In this document: in pieces, positions 1 through 13,070 of the stretch
How positions within the stretch are numbered: position 1 is the stretch's first letter
How the letters are laid out: every line of letters begins with the position of its first letter
Origin: Crotophaga sulcirostris
Lineage: Eukaryota > Chordata > Aves > Cuculiformes > Crotophagidae
DNA: 64,000 nucleotides
Reading direction: 5' to 3'
Assembly: GCA_013397455.1 (NCBI GenBank)
Contig: VYZB01000190.1
Coordinates: 1,590,038-1,654,037, forward strand
Notes under the pieces: model-generated
Database searches by the model: none
What the model was told of the DNA's origin: nothing
What the model saw: the letters and a program-made list of their open reading frames with translations, nothing else
Made by a program: the position numbers and the translations under genes

Positions 1-2680
1 TGCTCATATGACCCGAGAATGCAGATTACAGCTACCTCGATAGGCAAGGATCATAGCTCTCCATAACTCATTTGTACTACAGATTTTGCATTACTTTCAC
101 TGAGATAAGGCAGATTCTGATATTCTGGTCAGAATTCTGATAATAGAAAGATGCAAAGAATTCTCAAAGAGTATTATTGATAGATTTTTTTTTTTCATCC
201 TTTTTTAATGACACAGCCTATGAAACATATTTATAGGTATTTGCTGACTGTAGAGGTGTGATAACTCTTTGGAGAAAGCTGTAGGATTTTTTTAGTCGAT
301 CTGCTCCACAAAGCTGAAACACTTACATTGTACAATAAAACTTGCTAGGACCATTTAAAGTGGCCTGTAAATCACAGTTATCAACAGAACCCATGAGTCT
401 CAATTATTTAATCTGGGCAGATGTTGTAGGTTGTATTCATTTTTTAATTACAAGAGGAACAATTGCTCTCTAACAGTTCTGCTAAGTATACGCCGGTGCT
501 CTCTCATCATTTCATTAAAAATGTTGTCCACTAGGTGGAGGTAGACAACCTCAGTCAAACAAAGGTATTCCTGGAAGGGGAGATTGTAGTCAAAGATGTT
601 ATGGAAACTACATTAAATTTAGATGATTTCAGAGGTTTTGTTTTGATGGCTTTTATTTTGTTTTGGTTTTGTTTGTTTGTTTCTTTTACTGTGATAAAAC
701 GAGAATCGCTGTTTGTTAACTATTGGGCCTTAAAGGTGATAATGAGCTGAGGTCACAGGCAATAAAGTTTAATTTGAGCTGATGGAGAACTACTCTGTTG
801 AACTTCCAAAATTACAAGTCAGGTCATTCCTATAGCAATACAAAATGACTGTTTCATTGGCAAATAGAATGTTAGTGAATTACTGAATATCAGACATGGC
901 TATCATACGTGTGCAGACGGATGTGGATGGATTATTTTCAACTACTTATTAAGCATCAGACTCAGTTGATTAAAATATGTAGTCTGCAGTAGGTAGGTCC
1001 AGGATTTTTTTTTAAAGTTAACAATAGGAACAAAGAAAAAATCACAATGAATGACTACTTTTTCTGAAGGTTAGCAAGTAAAAATATATTTTAATAATAT
1101 ACTTGAATTATTCTGAAAACCTAATTGCAAGGCAATGCTAGTTGTTGCAAATTCTAGAGGCCTTTCATAAAACACGTTAGTGGGGAACAGGACATTGACA
1201 GATCGATTTTTTTTCTGACCTCAGCTAACATTTAAAAAGCGTGCTACCTAAAATCGAAGGTTAGTAAATTAATCTACTGTTCTCTTCCTTTTAAATAGCA
1301 TCTTTACTGCTGAAAAATTCTTAATTATAGTATCATATAGTGTGATTCGAGACACGAGGTTCATGATTTTATTAACAAATTCCATTTTTTTAAAATTAGA
1401 CAAAGCCAATATTTTGAGTACAAAGTTCAATTTCTAGCACTTTCAAACTATCATTACAAAAAAAGAATAAAAATAAAATAATCATAAAATTCTAATAGCT
1501 CAACTTATTTATGTGCTCTAATGAATGTCCTATTTCTAGTTTATACATTATTTTCTAATATGTTTTGCCACTTCCCTTCCACAAAATACAAATGTGTTCC
1601 CCCTAATGTTTCAATCTCTGTCACCTTTACTTTGCTTAAGATGTAACTGTCTACTTCCAGAAGTTTCTTTTCCGTTTCAGTTAATAAAGAACAGTTTTTC
1701 TATTTCACTAACACATTCCAGTTTCATCATTTTGACAAACTTGGAATAAATGTGTAAGGGGAAAAAGTATTCATTGTATAAATGTTAAACTTACATTTGT
1801 ATGTTAATATTTTCCCATAATTGAACATTACACAAAGAAGTATTTTTTTTCTGTCTCTGATAAGACATATCAAACTCTAATTGGAAACTTGCTTCTTTGT
1901 AGTTGATGTAGAAAAAACACTTGCAGCACCTCTCAGTCCTAGCAGAGGTAATCCGTTTCTTTCAGAGCATTCAGTAATACAAGAAAGGGTTGACAAAGCC
2001 AATGGATATGCTTTGAAATAAGAAACAATGCTTCAGAATATATACCTTTGTGATTTCTGTACTTTTCTATGTAATAATATTGAACTAAGCCATAAGTATT
2101 TTAAGAAATTAATATTACGAGTTTCAAATATGCCTTAATTAGATATTTAAGTGATGTAAATAATATATAAAAGAGTATTGAAGTACTTTAGAACTAATAG
2201 CCACACTATATTAAATAGTACCTCATATTCTGATTAGTTTAGCATAGGTTTAAAGAGCTTTTAAAGAGTTTTAATTTGTTGTAAGAATTGTTCTGAAATG
2301 TGCCAAAGTATCAAGTGCTGAATATATTTGCATTAATATGTAACTACTCTGAACATTCTGCAGTTTAAGACACATTTTACTGGTAGGTTTCTTAACATGA
2401 CATAAGAAACTCTTTCATACACTGAGGTAGCTCCATGTGGTGTAGGGATACATGCTTATATTGTACGTGTAATGAATATCTACAACTCCTTGGAGTATTA
2501 GCTTGTTTATCATATTATATACCCTTTTCTTAACTGATTATATGCAACTTGGAAGACAGACCATTTGAAATCCCAAGCAGAAATACTTGTTGTGGAATGT
2601 GCAATACTTGATTGTTGAACCTACCATGTTCTGCATGCACCATATGGACATGGAATAAATGTGCAGATAGTTCAGCATGC
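1..2680. other. AT-rich single-copy DNA, no gene seen
   Basis: This stretch is AT-rich, with many homopolymeric A and T runs. It has no open frame above about 70 codons and no CR1 3' end signature on either strand. The short frames have no recognisable domain, and no promoter or polyadenylation arrangement points to a gene. It ends where the first copy of a 91-bp duplicated segment begins. Confidence 0.7.
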
Positions 2681-2771
2681 TGTAAATCTCTCAGGTGTAT
2701 TAAAAGCTTACTGATACACTCTGTGTACAATCCAGTGCATTCCTCATGATTTTGACTTTATGCAATTGCAG
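2681..2771 (+). repeat. 91-bp dispersed duplication, copy 1
   Basis: This segment matches 18286-18376 in the same orientation over 91 bases without gaps. I count three mismatches: c/t at base 10, t/a near the middle and t/g near the right end. The flanks do not match. Here it sits in ordinary single-copy DNA, whereas the other copy interrupts a CR1 element. This copy is therefore more likely the source, unless both are members of an unlisted short repeat family. It encodes nothing recognisable. Confidence 0.85.
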
Positions 2772-5700
2772 AGAGTTTTAATTACTTATTGTTTTAATTT
2801 AGTTTAATTGCTCTGTTCTTCTGGAGCAACTGTACTTCTAGGAATCCAACACAAATAGCCAAATTCCTTATTCATCAAACTTTTTCAAGTAGTTGAAACT
2901 ACTCACAAATTCAGATTGAATATATACTTTCTGGAACAAAACCAAAAATATCAGAGAAGATAATTTTAGCCATTCCCAGATGACATATTTTGATTTTGGT
3001 CTGCAGGTTCACGTGTTGGGATCCAGGTGTAATTCCACAAATCCAGAGCAGAATTACTAAGACAGGTGGAGGGAAATTTACTGGAAGGGACAGGCTACTT
3101 CTTAGCCCAGAACAGAAGTTACACCAGAAATTTTCCCTCTCTCATCAAAATGCCTTATTCTGCAAGTTACAGAGCACCCTAGAACATGAAGTTGTTCCAA
3201 TTTATATAAACTGAATGCTTATTAGCTAGGAACCTGGTAGCCATGTAATTCTCTTCCCAACTGAGTGCTTGAGTCACAAGTTTTGTGATAGGTAGCATGA
3301 AAAAAATGAATGCTGGAAAGTATAGAAATTCCTTTTAAAATTTCTGGACATGACACAATAGCCTTCCCTTGATTTCGACAATTTCTTTGATTTTCAGGAA
3401 AAGTAAAAAAAATAAGCCCCAAACTGAATCAAGTACATTGGGCTAAATTTATTTCTTTTAGAACTGCCAGAACAGCAAGCATTCAATTATTGTTTGTATT
3501 TGAAGTAGAAAAGAAAATCCCCCGAAACAGACTTCTGCTTTGTAATTTTACTGAAGTCTTTGAGAGGAAAAATAGTTATTTCTTCATCTTACTTGGTATA
3601 CTTTTTCTCTCAGTTTTCCACTGAAGTTGAATTTGATTTGATTTTATCTTACTTTATTTTCCATATTTTAGTTGGAAAGTCAGCAAGGACACTACTGTTG
3701 TACATATCCTGGTGTGTATGCAAAATAAAAGGCTTGAAGCATACTAATGACTGCCAGTTCACGCTGTCTGCGGAGGATTACTGAGGATTACATGTAATTA
3801 TCTGAAATTGCACACTGATTTTTGCCATTTTTTTAAAAAAGTGGAATTGATAGAGCTTCTAGTTTCCTGCTAAGATTTTACTTTTATATTTTACGTTTAA
3901 TATGTTGTCTGTTATGAAAAATAAAATAATACTATCATAAATGAAAAAGTCCTTGAAAATCAATCAGTGATTAAAGATATATAAATATAGAAATTGACTA
4001 AAAAAATTAGAGACAATACCAGTTATTTTTTCTACATAGTACAGAATCTCATGCAAAATATACTTTTCAAATGTCACATTTAGACAATAGAATAGATTCT
4101 TATTTTCATTTTAGAGGTTTAAATCAGAATAACAGAAGTCAGGGGGATCATGTTAGAGTGACTCTGCAAAAGAGAAAGAAGATGTGTCACTGAAGCAAAC
4201 AAAAATAACAATAACTGGAAAGTTTTAAATTTTTGCATTTTAAGCACAAACAATAAGGTTCTATAAAACAAGTCAAACAATATTACCCGAAACTTATGAT
4301 GGATAGTGAAAATTTTACAATGGATATTGAAAATTTTTTTCATGTGAGAAAAGAAATTCTTGCTCTGCTAATATGAAAGTAAGTAAAAGCTATGCAATTT
4401 TGATGCTTCATTCTAGAAGATTTAGGGACAAGAATCTTGAACAGAATTGAGTATTCTTTGAATTGTGGTGTCAGGCACATGGAGCAACTTTTAAGTACAG
4501 TCCTGTAAACTCTTCTCGTCAGTCTGCCTGACCAGTTTACATGTCTCCCTTTTCCCTGCCCTCCCCAAGTTTTCCAGTTTCTGGAAAGGAATCTAGTTTT
4601 TCTATTAGTCTTTTTGTACCCTTTAGATGTCATCAGTTACTTATGTGATACTTTTGCATCAGAATTTAGTTTATCTAAGCCTCCATAAATATTAGGCAAG
4701 GTTGCCACTCATGACTTCTTTTTCTTTGTTTGGAATACACAAATCTCTGTGGCCACAGCCTGTCTTCCTTTTGCACAAACAGAAGAAATAATGGCATGTA
4801 TGGTATGCTGTAACTTTGTTTTCATCCTCCTGTTGTCACAGTGCAGTGCCTTCTGCCAACAAATTGTCTGTACTGTGGTCTTACAGACTGCAGGCCTTTC
4901 AGTCTTGATAGAAACAACACATTTTTCAATTTTATTGCTGTGAATAGTGTTTTTTATTAACAATACATGCCACTCTCTTAACTCTTGTTCTGCTGTTTCT
5001 TCTGATATTAACATGTATACATTTCCATAGCTCATAACAATCAATATTCCTGTTACAAGTATCCTCAGTGTCATCTTACTTCTTCTCTCAGAGAGTCTAA
5101 AAATTGAACTCCAAAGGGTAAGAAGACACCTGAGGAACAAACCTAAGTGGCCTTGAGATTATAGCTCTTTATATGTAGAGCTTTAAGAGAGACTCCTAAT
5201 AAAAATGATCCATTTTAAATTGCAATGTTAGGTTTGTAGGGACAAGCCTGTCCTGGTCAGTGTTATCACACATACTTCACAACAAATTAGAAATTCTCTA
5301 GGTCAAGAAGGGAAGTGGAAAAAAAACGAGAAAACTATATGTGAGATGTCGCAAACCCAGGATGGTTTTAGTCTGTTGCAAACATCTCCTTCACACCAGT
5401 TTTACTCTCACTAAGGCACTGGCAAAATGGAATGGAAATTCACCATGTGTAGGTGCAGGTTAAATGAGCAGAGGTTGTAGAGTCAGCAACTGACCTGTGT
5501 AATATACAAAGTTTATGCTAGGAAAGGAGAGTGGTTCTATTATATTAACATCCTTGGACCATATTTATTCTCATTGTCATAGGTGCTGTGAAAGACCACT
5601 CAGTTTTACTGCAGTGTATGGTGCACGTGGCATTTTAGGCTAGTTGTATGAGGAAAAGTTACTTGCTATGTTCAGTTTTCTTAAGGTTCATCGAGAACTG

Positions 5701-8700
5701 TCACCTGCATTTTTAAAGTTTGTCAGAAGAGGCTTCTAATAATTTCTTTTGGTCATTTTGGTTGATCCCTCTAGATTTTATGAAACTCACTATGTCTGAA
5801 ATACAAGGTTTTCATAATTACAATGTCAAATTTTTGCACTTATATGAAAAACTTTATTTAAATTTTTTTTGGCACTGCTAACGAGTGATATGAGATGACA
5901 ACTGGTACATTCTAATTTTATTTCTCAGTCTATAGAATTGCCATAATTTTACCTTGCAACATCATTCTTGTCACCATACCATGAAACCCAAATTCCTAGT
6001 AGAACTTTATTATTGCGTGTTCCAAAAATTCATTAAGAAACACATAGAATTCCATCTCTACGCCTAGATTGTATCTTCATTAGCAAAAATAATTAGTGGC
6101 ATAGTTGAGGGAAAAGAAGATGAAAGAAAACTTCAGTTCAGTCACAGGCAATCAAGTATCTGATTATGAAAATCTGTATAAGATGATTCATAAAGTAAGA
6201 ACACTGAGTGAAGATCTACACAACATTCAGCAGATTATTTGAAATTATTGAGTATATCATACAAGCAAGTACGAAATTACACTATACTATCTCACATAGT
6301 AAGCAATTCTTGCAACACTAATGATTACAGCCTTGTTCAGGACTCACTTGATGAAATGAAAGTTTTCAAATGTGTCAAAAAATTTATTGATTTTTCATCT
6401 AAAAATTTCTCAATTTCTCATCTTCAGTATTTGATAAAGTCATAAAAAATGCTCAGCCTTTTCTTTTATGTAACTTTCATTTGAAGACTATGCAGATATT
6501 ATTGGTCAGGGTAAATTTCTTTTTTAAAACCTTATTTTGAAAGAAGAATTTCAAAGACTAAAGGCAAGTTAACTATCAGAGTCTATTTGATTTCCTCTGT
6601 GAGCTGAGGACATGAGAGCTGACTGTGCCCTTGAAAAAATTCCACTTTGAATCGGTCAAAATTGGAGAACATCCCAGAGTATCATCTCACTGAAATCCTT
6701 TGGCTGCTCTATATCAGATGATGAGGCCACGGGGTTGTGAATGTGTTATGTATAAAAAATAAAATTACTTTTTGAGGTCATCCAAAACTGTAAAGCCTGG
6801 TGCTGACTGAAGGAAATAAAGTTTCTATTTTATTATTCAATTAGGACTGACCTGAACTAAAAACTATGTATGAGTTTGGTAAGAATGCATGTAAAATGGG
6901 CTTATCCAAAAAAAACCAACATATGATACAGATAAAGTCAAATGTTGCAAAATGCCCATGTAATTTCAGCTTTGTCAGCTGGTCAAAATTCATGTCGTTC
7001 TACTGGATTCTGAGGGGTTATTCCTGTTCGTCCCTACCGAGCATCTGGGCAATTAAATGTATGAAGTTCTGTCAGTCATATCAGATGTCAATTTGAATGA
7101 AAATTTGGCATTAGTGAAATCCTTTACATGCAGCTAAAGACTGGGTTGATAAAAGGTTAAATAAATGCACCTTATTAAAAAAAGTAAACAAACCCACCCC
7201 ACTTCATAATTCAACACTCAAGGACTTGATTGTGTGGATTAAGAACTCATGAAAGGTCTAAGTGCTAAGGATGGGGAAGTGCCAGAGAGAGGTGCTCAGG
7301 AAGTTGTTCCTGTTGCTGGACTATCAAGGGGCTGATTAAGCTTCCCACAGTCTTGAATTCCTCAGGTGGTTTGTAACCAGTTTTAAATCTAAAACCTTAA
7401 AATGCCTCAAAGGCCAAACCAGTTCGGGATAGATGCTTTCAAGATTTTAGAGTGACAGCTTATAAAGGAAATCTAGTGCTAAACCCAGGTGTGAACGATG
7501 CTACGCTAAGCATATAAATCTGCTTGGATTACAAAGATGTTCCTAGATTTCATCAGATAGGGAATTTATACCTATGGGAGGCAATGAGAACCCTGTCAAA
7601 AGTATTGATGATATCCATCATGCTTTTCATTAGGCACTTTTGCTAGCTCTCTCTCAGACTCTTCAAGCCAGATGAAAACCCACCACCACTAACAAAAGAA
7701 ACTCCAAACCAAAAAAAAAACCCAAACTCTTGTAGAGTTGCTTTAAAATGGGAAACCTAAGAGTGAGAATGATTTAAAATACAGATTAGATAGGATCAGC
7801 AGCTGCCACTGGAATGCTGCAGAAGATGAACATAGACTGCTAAACAAGAAAGTAATTGTTAACGTGCCTAAGAGTAACAAGTGACAGAAACTAATCCTGC
7901 TCTGACATGTGCTTGTGTGGATTTTGCTGCACTCTATTGCGTTACAGGAGGCAGATCTGTGAGAACCAAAGTCTAATTAGGTAAAACAGATTAGCCTTTT
8001 AAGTTGGCCACCTGGTATCCACCCAGTTCCTACACAGCCATGGACTCATGCAGTTCATTGTAAGAAATGCACAGGGGTTTTTCTTTTCTCTCTTTCTTTT
8101 TCCTTTTCTTTCTTTCAAAAATATCTCCCCAAAACTAAGGTTAACTAGGACTGTCAGACCAAAATCATACAAAAATCAAATTAATAAGGATGGACTCAAT
8201 ATAAAATTAAAACTAAAATATCAGATTAATCATAAAAATAATGCATAAGTACAAATTTAAAGAAGATTGTTATCTACTTGTGTATAATTCTAATTAGATA
8301 ATTTGGTCAAGTCAATCAATACAATAATTTAATGCTGAAACCTAATTATTATCTAATTTTTAAGCGAAAATGTCAAGATTAGTACTTAAGTTTCCCACTT
8401 AGAATTCTGGTTTTGTATGATAGCGAACCCTTTCCTTCTTTAGAGAAGATATTGAATAAATGTCAATAATTTTCACCAGTAAGTAATTTTAGGTGGACAT
8501 CTTTATCTTGGTATGGCTTTAAATGCTGAAAATAGAGCATAGTCTTACAGTTAATTTGGAGAGAAAATATTTAAATTAAGTGAGATTAAATCTAGAGCTG
8601 TTGGGTTTTGTGCCTTTATTCATCTGCAAAATGGAAAGTAAGTTCAAATTTACAAGTAACAGACTAACATCGCACTTCTCTCAAACATACCATTTCTGTT

Positions 8701-9127
8701 GATCTTTCCCTTTTGGAGCTGTCAAATAGTTTATCTGTGGGAACAGGACCATCCAACCTTGTAACAATTGCAGCTTTTCATTGTATTTTGCTCAGTGGCT
8801 CGCAAAAAATATACCTCATAATGTAATGTGATACTGAAAAGATTAAGTTAAGGAGAATATATTAACTTAATAATAAAACTTACTAAGAAAAATGTCATTT
8901 CAAAAGGAAAAATAAAAATATCTTTCTTAACAAAAAATTATAGAGCTTTCCATTACTTGTATTTTTCATTTTTATGTTATGTTAGACCTCAGTTTGACCA
9001 AAGTTTGTGAATGTGCTTTTCCTCTACCCCACAAAAGAGTTTATTTTAATTTTTTGGGAGGAAGAGTTACAAATCTCCCATGTATCAAAAATTCTGACTC
9101 AGCTGTAATTTTATAGCTGTAACTACT
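2772..9127. other. AT-rich single-copy DNA
   Basis: No CR1, LTR or tRNA-like unit is recognisable here. Purine/pyrimidine composition is unremarkable and open frames are short. The one frame that stands out, minus strand 4709-5074, is listed separately. A somewhat GC-richer patch at about 7200-7400 has no recognisable coding content. Confidence 0.6.
4709..5074 (-). other. 121-codon open frame of uncertain status
   Basis: On the minus strand an ATG at 5074 with A at -3 opens a 121-codon frame ending in TGA at 4709. The same frame is open upstream to about 5140, but without another ATG. The first residues (MTLRILVTGILIVMSYG) resemble a secretory signal peptide. The remainder has six cysteines and ends in a lysine-rich tail. 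An ATATAAAG match lies at 5167-5174 (minus strand), which would place a transcription start about 65 nt before the ATG. I recognise no family. A frame of this size is expected about once by chance in 64 kb of AT-rich DNA, and no close polyadenylation signal follows. I therefore do not call it a gene. Confidence 0.15.
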
Positions 9128-10165
9128 TCATAGAATCATAGAATCATTTAAGTTGGAGAAGACCTTTAAGAGTCTGTGATTCTGTGATCTTCAAATCCAA
9201 CTGTAAACCTAACACTACCAAGTCCACCACTAACCATGTCTCTAAGCATCACATCTACAGATCTTTTAAATAAATCCAGGGATGGTGACTCAACCCAGGG
9301 CAGCCGGTTCCAATGCTTGACAACCCTTTCAAGGAGTTTTTCCTAATGCCCCATCTAAACCTCCCCTGGTGCAACTTAAGGCCATTTCCTCTCATCCCAT
9401 TGCTTGTTACTTAGGAGAAAAGACCAACACCCACCTCACTACAACCTCCTTTCAGGCAGTTATAGAAGGTCTTGCCTCAGCCTTGTTTTCTGCAGACTAA
9501 ACAACTCCAATTCCCTCAGCCGCTCCTCATAAGACTTATGTTCCAGATCCTTCATGAGCTTTGTTGCCCTCCTCTGGACGTGCTCCAGGACCTCAGTGTC
9601 TTTCCTATAGTGAGGGGCCAAAAACTGAACACAGTAGTCAAGGTGCAGCCTCACCAGCACCAAGTACTGGGCAAAGATCACACTATTTCTGATACAAGCC
9701 AGGGTACTGTTGGCTGTCTTCGCTACCTGGGCACATGTCTGACTTGTACTCAGCCAGCTATTTATGAACACGCTCAGGTCCTTTGCTGTTGGGTAGCTTT
9801 TAAGCCATTCATCCCCAACTCTGTAACATTGCATGGGGTTGTTGTGGCCCAAGCGTGGGACTTAACATATAGCCTTGTTGAACCCTACATAACTGACCTT
9901 GGCCCATTGATCCAGCCTGTGCAGATCCCTCTGTAGAACCTTCCTTCACTCAAGAAGATCAACTCTCTAGCACAACCTGGTGTCAGCTGCAGACTCACTG
10001 AGGCTGCACTCAATCTCTTCAACCAGAGCATTAATAACAATATTAAACAGAACTGACCCCAACACTGAGCCCTAGGGAGCAGCACTTGTGACCAGCCACC
10101 AACTGAATTTAACTCCATTCACCACAAATTTTTGGTCCAGACCATCCAGAAAGTTTTTTGTCGAG
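9128..10165 (-). mobile_element. CR1 LINE, 5'-truncated, old copy
   Basis: The left edge is the CR1 3' terminus in reverse complement (tcatagaatcatagaatc, then a guttggagaagacct-like block). Moving right come the CR1 3' region, the ORF2 C-terminus and then the region downstream of the reverse transcriptase palm, ending near 10165. The copy is about 1.04 kb, against roughly 4.5 kb for a full CR1, so it is 5'-truncated as usual for LINE insertions. Many substitutions and broken frames mark it as an older insertion than the copies at 53121 or 63827. No clear target-site duplication is visible. The 5' edge is approximate. Confidence 0.95.
9460..9852 (-). pseudogene. CR1 ORF2 C-terminal remnant
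   Basis: This 130-codon minus-strand frame carries the hallmark CR1 C-terminal order. First comes a YRVGDEWL-type block, then a block matching KDLSVFIN (CR1 usually KDLGVLVD), then YCVQFLAPHYRKD, VQRRATKLMK and finally YEERLRELELFSLQKTRLR. This is the region after the reverse transcriptase palm, with no catalytic residues of its own. It lies inside the old CR1 and has no intact start or end. It is a dead LINE fragment, not a host gene. The plus-strand open frame across the same bases is its shadow. Confidence 0.92.
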
Positions 10166-13053
10166 CATGTTTGAATTAGTTCTTGAAGGAATAAAGAAGT
10201 CAAAAAATTTATTGGAAAGTAGAGGAGTGCTTATGAAGCTCCTACTGTCAATTTATCACAACATACATGCATGCATAGTATTACACAGTATAAATTGAAA
10301 GTTACTTAGAAACAGCTTTTATATGTATTAAAAGAGAAAAACAATGTTTATTTAATTTCTTGTTACATGACAGCATACCAGTCCTGTTCAAGAGATTTAA
10401 CCAAAACCCAAGACATATATTTTTCCCTCATTTGCATTGGTTTAATTATTTGACTTACTTTTCAGTGCTAAAATTATGAAGAGAAACTACTCCGTATTTG
10501 AAACAGAAACAAGTTTTCTGGTGCATCTATCAAATCCTCCAACTAAAGTTTTGGAGACAACTATCACAAGACACTTAGGATACACTTTCAAGAATAAGGA
10601 AGGTTCCATAGTAATTTGCATATTTGAGACTCTGCGTATGTCTGCACACACAGAGATATGTATATATATGTATGTGTGTATTTTTTTCATCATGACACAA
10701 AAGCTTTGAAAACAGTAGAACAGTTCGTAAGAAGTCCATGCATTCATCCTGCTGAGGAGGTACTTCGGTTTCTGTTTGCAAATGTAGTTTTCCTTTCATA
10801 TCCTAATTTGCAAATGGAAAGGTTATTAATAGAACTTTAATTTACTAGTCTTAAAAAAGAAATTTTTAATAAGTTGTTTTTATTTTATCCAAATACCTTT
10901 GATCGTGCTTTTCCAGTTGCTTCCTTATTCTATTGAAATATGCAAGAATGAAGAATAGAATTCATTTGGTTATAAAATAAATGGAAAACTACTTATGATA
11001 AATACGAATGTCTTGTATGTAACCAACAGATATTCCTTCCTACCCCTTTCATCAGAAGCCAGAGAAATAAGAACAGCTCCTTAATAAACTCTGAGAAAGG
11101 TTAACGACTCTACCTTCAATGAATCATGACAGAGAGAGTAGAGAATGGCTTTCTGTTGAAGGATCACTCAGAAAATGCCTTGCTTCTGCTACAAAATTCT
11201 TTTTAAATTAGCAGACAGAAGTTCAAACCCTTGTACTAAATACAGTAGTGATGTTTTCACAGGCAGCAAGAGAAAATCTGTCAACCAACCTAAAATATTC
11301 TACCTCTGAACTAACTTGAGAATTTAACACCATCACTCAAGCAATAATCACTTACAATTAGAGACTAAATTCAATGGTGTTTTCTATCATTTCTGATTCA
11401 TATTGCAATGTGTAGGTAATTTTATTTGGATCAGTCTCTCTAACTTGATTTAAGTCTTTATGGAAATATTATTTGCCCTCCATTTCCCCTTTAAAAATGT
11501 GCTGAGTTTCCTGCGAGCTTTACTTTCTTGGTAATAGAATTTAATCTAAGGTTAATGACACATAAATTATACAGTAGTATTTAATTCCATATTTAATTTA
11601 CTTTTTTCATTTAACTTGGTTACAAAAACTATGGTAAAATTGAACTAAGTCACTGTGCTTTTTAATGTTATTTTACCTTTGATCTACTTCAAAAAAAATA
11701 TGTTCAGCCTTTTTCTCAAAGCAAGTGGCTTTAATTCCAAGTTAATATGTAAAGTGCCTTGCTTCTTGAATGGAGCACTAGAGATGCTAGAAGGATCACA
11801 TCTGACTCTGCTTTGCACTGGATAGGGTATTTGATTGTGTGAGAAGCTCACCATAGGGAAAACATAGTAGGGAAAACAGGACTGTTGAGAATTCTTTTTC
11901 TTGGGAATGCACAAGTTCTAGCTCATTTTTCCGTTCATATGAAACTGCTCTCATGGAACAGAGGCAAGTTTAAATGTTTTCTGTAGTATGGAGAGTTACA
12001 GTGAAGATAAGCTCCTTTTCTCAACAAAACACTAACTCATATTTGTCAGAGATAAATGCAGCTCAGTGCCATGTGATGCCACCTTACATTGAGGCAGATG
12101 ACAGAGTTAGGATAGAGAGAGACAAGTTCTGATAGGTAGCTCAACACAACTGCCACTTGATCAGAAAGGGGAAAAAACAAACATGAATTGAAATTATAAA
12201 CATGGCCATGTTTAGCTTGCTGGTAGGCGGAGAGCTGAACATGACTACTGTTGCTCTCAAAGGCCGTTTTATGTCTGTATCTACCTCTTGTCACAAGCTT
12301 TCTATAACTTTATAAATTCTCTGGTGAATTTATGCTGCTTAATTGTGGATTGTATAGTATCTTTGGCAAAATGTTTCCTTAATCCTCACTGTGCTCCTGA
12401 TTGTTAACACACTAGTCCCCCTCCTCCAAAAAAAAAGGTAAAATAATAATAAGTAGAGACAGGTGTCATACAGGTGGATGAGATGCTCTCTGAGGCAGCA
12501 GGATGATGAGAGCATAGCAAAATCATGGCTTTGAGAGAGTAAAAAAAGAAATGAGCCCTTTCAGGCCTGGTTCTGCAGGAGTTTCAAGGGATGAAGGTAG
12601 TCCTCTAGACTTCATCCTTCCTGAGCATCTCAGAGGGCTGAAGGATTCCTAGACCCAGCAGGAGGGTGCATTTTTGTCTAAACCAAACTGGCTACACCAT
12701 TTATTTTTCAGAGGGCTCATGCAAGTTTTTTGGATGTCAGTAGGGAGTAGACACTGCCCCAAACAGGACTAGACAGATTGGCACTACAGCTATTTTCTGA
12801 AAACAATGTCTGGGACAATCCCTGTCTGATCTGTCTTACCGAGGAGCCTGAAAACAACACTGCATAAAGGGCAAACCCCAGGAATCCCTAAATTCAGTCA
12901 AGGTTAATATCTGACAGGAGGAGTCTGTGGCATTGCTAAAACTGCTCAAGAAGTCTCTGAAATGATGACGAATTCACCAGCTTTGCTCTTGTCTTTAGAA
13001 ACACCAGCATCCTCCACAGAGAAAGAAAAAATGTATCTTGAAACAAAACTATT

Positions 13054-13070
13054 TGTGTGTGTGTGTGTGT
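13054..13070 (+). repeat. (TG)n microsatellite
   Basis: A pure alternating TG run of 17 bases. It is short and may be length-polymorphic. Confidence 0.9.

Noticed and set aside
9472..9936. 154-codon plus-strand open frame
   Set aside because: It lies antisense to the CR1 ORF2 remnant at 9460-9852, and no independent domain is seen.
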